64,000 nt of DNA from Mycolicibacterium helvum. GTDB taxonomy: Bacteria; Actinomycetota; Actinomycetes; Mycobacteriales; Mycobacteriaceae. Within the stretch, counting starts at the first letter, position 1. Each line of letters opens with the position of its first letter. The notes under the pieces were generated by a model. It saw nothing but the letters and a program-made list of their open reading frames with translations. It searched no databases and was not told where the DNA came from. Shown one piece after another: positions 62,235 to 64,000 of the stretch. The position numbers and the translations under genes were made by a program. Location: NCBI RefSeq assembly GCF_010731895.1, contig NZ_AP022596.1:2294001-2358000 (forward strand), in the 5' to 3' direction.

Positions 62235-62341
62235 GGGAAATCAGTGTGCCACTAGCGTCGAGTGCCCCAACTCGCGGCCACCCCTCACGGCGCTGTGGCA
62301 CTGTTGATAACACCACCAACCGCAAGCGCCGGGAGGACCCT

Positions 62342-62752
62342 ATGGGCCGCAGGACTGAACCCAAACTCACGCCGCGCGAGCGGCTTAACCGCGGACTGCA
62401 CTACACCGCAGTGGGTCCGGTGGACATCACCCGGGGCGTGGTCGGCATCAGCGTGCACGGGGCCGAGTCGGCCGCGAGCACAATCAAGCGTCGGGCTCGC
62501 GAAGCGCGCGCTGTGCAACACGAACTCACCAAAGAGGCCGAGGCGGTCAAGCAGGTGGCGGCGGAGCTGCCGCAGCTGCTGGCCGAGGCTCGCAAGTCGC
62601 AGCATCGCCGTCGGCGGCGGCTGTTCGTGTTCGGATTCCTGGGACTGGCCGTGGTGGCCGGTGGCGCCGTTGCGTTCTCGATCGCGCGGCGATCGGCGAC
62701 TCCTGAGCCGTCGGCGTTACCGCCGAGCGTGGACGTGGCGCCCAAAATCTAG
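62342..62752 (+). CDS. cwsA: Cell wall synthesis protein CwsA
   Basis: The 136-aa protein has a basic helical N-terminal part (PKLTPRERLNRGLHYTAVGPVDITRG), a coiled region, and one C-terminal membrane helix (about residues 97-117, LFVFGFLGLAVVAGGAVAFS). Sequence and place match Rv0008c/CwsA, which binds Wag31 and CrgA at pole and septum. ATG 62342 gives the conserved MGRRTEPKLTPR start. Confidence 0.9.
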   Translation: MGRRTEPKLTPRERLNRGLHYTAVGPVDITRGVVGISVHGAESAASTIKRRAREARAVQHELTKEAEAVKQVAAELPQLLAEARKSQHRRRRRLFVFGFLGLAVVAGGAVAFSIARRSATPEPSALPPSVDVAPKI

Positions 62753-62795
62753 GGTGGTGGACGTCGAGCTCCCGAAAGGCCGCCCGACCGTTATG

Positions 62796-62868
62796 TGGAG
62801 CCTAGGAGATTCGAACTCCTGACATCTGCCTTGCAAAGGCAGCGCTCTACCAACTGAGCTAAGGCCCC
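62796..62868 (-). tRNA. tRNA-Ala (TGC anticodon)
   Basis: Minus-strand cloverleaf with acceptor GGGGCCT/AGGCTCC, D-arm GCTC-AGTTGGTA-GAGC, anticodon stem TGCCT/AGGCA with TTTGCAA loop (TGC), and T-arm TTCGAAT. Discriminator A, no encoded CCA. Same place as alaT in M. tuberculosis. Confidence 0.96.
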
Positions 62869-62875
62869 TCGTGTC

Positions 62876-62977
62876 TCAGTCGTCGAGGGTGTGCCAGATT
62901 TCGCCGCGGCGGCTGCGAATGATCGCCGCGCCCAAGGAAACCACCGCCAACACCGCTACCAGCAGTGCAATCCGCAC
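62876..62977 (-). CDS. Small membrane protein, DLW-39-like (33 aa)
   Basis: On the minus strand between tRNA-Ile and tRNA-Ala a 33-aa frame starts at GTG 62977 with GGAAGGG 5 nt upstream; an ATG at 63004 would add 9 residues. The product is one membrane helix (residues 3-20, IALLVAVLAVVSLGAAII) followed by RSRRGEIWHTLDD. Tiny proteins of this design, called DLW-39 family, are encoded at this place downstream of the DUF3566 gene in many actinobacteria. The family link rests on context and design. Confidence 0.6.
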   Translation of the reverse strand: MRIALLVAVLAVVSLGAAIIRSRRGEIWHTLDD

Positions 62978-63006
62978 GGGCGCCCTTCCTGTCGACCAGG
63001 ACATCG

Positions 63007-63080
63007 TGGGCCTAGGAGGACTCGAACCTCCGACCTCTTCGTTATCAGCGAAGCGCTCTAACCGCCTGAGCTATAGGCCC
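63007..63080 (-). tRNA. tRNA-Ile (GAT anticodon)
   Basis: Minus-strand cloverleaf with acceptor GGGCCTA/TAGGCCC, anticodon loop CTGATAA (GAT) on stem TTCG/CGAA, T-arm GGAGG-TTCGAGT-CCTCC. Discriminator A, CCA not encoded. Position equals ileT in M. tuberculosis. Confidence 0.96.
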
Positions 63081-63144
63081 GTACTCACATACGACCGAGC
63101 GACGAGATTACCGCACCCCCGGGGCTGCGCCCAAACCGCGAGCG

Positions 63145-64000
63145 CTAGTCCCGGTCGGCGAGCGTGACCTCGACCCCACCGACGATGTCGGTGCTGAGGT
63201 TGTAGATGAACGCCCCGACGGTCGCCATTGCCGTCAGCAGCACGATATTCACCAGACCGATCAAGGCCGCGCCGCCGAAGATCGTCCCGCTGGACACCAG
63301 CTCGCCGCCGCCGCCGCTCGTTGCCGTCAGCAGGTCACCCACGTTGCTGTTGAGCTTGCTCCACACCCCCATGCCGCCCAGCACCAAGTAGAGGAACGCC
63401 ACGGCAACCATCCACACGAAGAACAACGCCACCGACAGCAGCAACGACACCTTCAGCGCGCTCCACGGATCGATGTGCCGGATCTGCATGCTGGCTCGTA
63501 CCGGCCCGCGAGATCTACTGGCCGCCACCGCAACCCGGGCGGCTGCCCCGGCTGGCCGCGCCGACTGCTCCGGTGCCGCCTTACGCGGCTGTGCCACCGG
63601 CTTGGGCGGGGTCGACCCCGACAGATCCGGCAGCTCACTTCCGTAGCCCTCGGGGCGCGCGGGTTCAGTGCGCGGCTCCGGCCTGGGTTCAGGACGGGGC
63701 TCCGGCCTGGGCTCAGGGCGCGGCTCCGGACGGTTCACCGAAGCGTCGTTATCGGGCCGAGGCGGCGGTGGTGGTCCGCCCTGCCCAGGCTGATCCGGTG
63801 CGCCCGTACCGGTGATGAACCGGTTGACGCGGGCCTCAATGCTCGACGGGGGACCCGCTGGCGGGGCCGGTGGACGGGGCTGTCCCTCGGCGGCCGGTCG
63901 CTGCGGTGCGCCGCCTTGTCGCGCCCGCGCCGCACCGCGTTGCCAGGGTGGAACCTCGCCGGATCCACCGTTAGCACCCGGTCCGGGTTGGCCCGGGTCG
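63145..64000 (-). CDS. DUF3566 membrane protein, Rv0007-like, 5' end outside window
   Basis: The frame is open to the window end. The visible part has a long Pro/Gly/Gln-rich N-terminal region with an [13 protein letters not shown] motif, then (RPEP)n repeats around 63665-63735. The DUF3566 domain follows: [34 protein letters not shown] (membrane helix 1) and [26 protein letters not shown] (helix 2). In mycobacteria it follows gyrA and precedes tRNA-Ile. Its role is unknown, perhaps linked to envelope or division. Confidence 0.9.
   Translation of the reverse strand, partial: DPGQPGPGANGGSGEVPPWQRGAARARQGGAPQRPAAEGQPRPPAPPAGPPSSIEARVNRFITGTGAPDQPGQGGPPPPPRPDNDASVNRPEPRPEPRPEPRPEPRPEPRTEPARPEGYGSELPDLSGSTPPKPVAQPRKAAPEQSARPAGAAARVAVAASRSRGPVRASMQIRHIDPWSALKVSLLLSVALFFVWMVAVAFLYLVLGGMGVWSKLNSNVGDLLTATSGGGGELVSSGTIFGGAALIGLVNIVLLTAMATVGAFIYNLSTDIVGGVEVTLADRD

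Overview
The window is mycobacterial chromosome next to the replication origin, most likely from an environmental or rapidly growing Mycobacterium/Mycolicibacterium. The right end carries, in order, tRNA-Leu(CAG), fhaA, fhaB, pstP, rodA, pbpA, pknA, pknB, trpG, a DUF881 gene, crgA, a PH-domain gene, ppiA, cwsA, tRNA-Ala, tRNA-Ile and a DUF3566 gene. This matches M. tuberculosis Rv0020c back to Rv0007 in reverse orientation. A second syntenic block at 8.06-12.6 kb matches Rv0028 to Rv0022c (whiB5). In M. tuberculosis these blocks are almost adjacent; here about 37 kb separates them.

Layout. 0-8 kb: a partial LUD-domain gene, a secreted protein, a rhomboid protease, a D-aminoacylase-like amidohydrolase, a STAS protein, a methyltransferase, two tandem VOC genes, a nitrobindin-like protein and a beta-lactamase-fold hydrolase. 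8-12.6 kb: EspC-like/DUF4226/NlpC-P60 cluster with a HTH regulator and divergent whiB5. 12.6-29.5 kb: metabolic and regulatory genes: a KshA-like Rieske oxygenase with divergent TetR, pirin, thioesterase, an amide/nitrile cassette (nitrilase, YtcJ-like amidohydrolase, APC permease) with divergent TetR, two GGDEF proteins, a polysaccharide deacetylase, SDR with divergent MarR, and an APH-type kinase. Several gene remnants lie here (GNAT, PNPOx, SRPBCC, a possible GGDEF leader).

29.9-49.2 kb is a roughly 19 kb genomic island. It is bounded by 76-bp direct repeats (one mismatch), and the right copy abuts the 3' end of tRNA-Leu. It holds an unusual recombination trio (RHH protein, tyrosine-recombinase-like protein lacking the catalytic residues, DDE-type transposase-like protein) and a UDG-like gene. 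It also holds a HTH regulator with two phased palindromic operators, and a long leftward defence array: hsdM-hsdS-hsdR, a small ORF, sir2, [IS3-family insertion], herA, a small ORF and an Mrr-like nuclease. The sir2 gene carries a frameshift and is cut by the insertion sequence. Its severed 3' tail still overlaps the herA start codon, so the two genes were once one translationally coupled SIR2-HerA unit.

49.4-64 kb is the conserved elongation/division and Ser/Thr kinase operon, whose genes mostly overlap by 4 nt. A 35-bp tandem repeat between pbpA and pknA creates two coupled 12-codon mini-cistrons, an arrangement worth checking. All calls come from reading the sequence; no database search was run.
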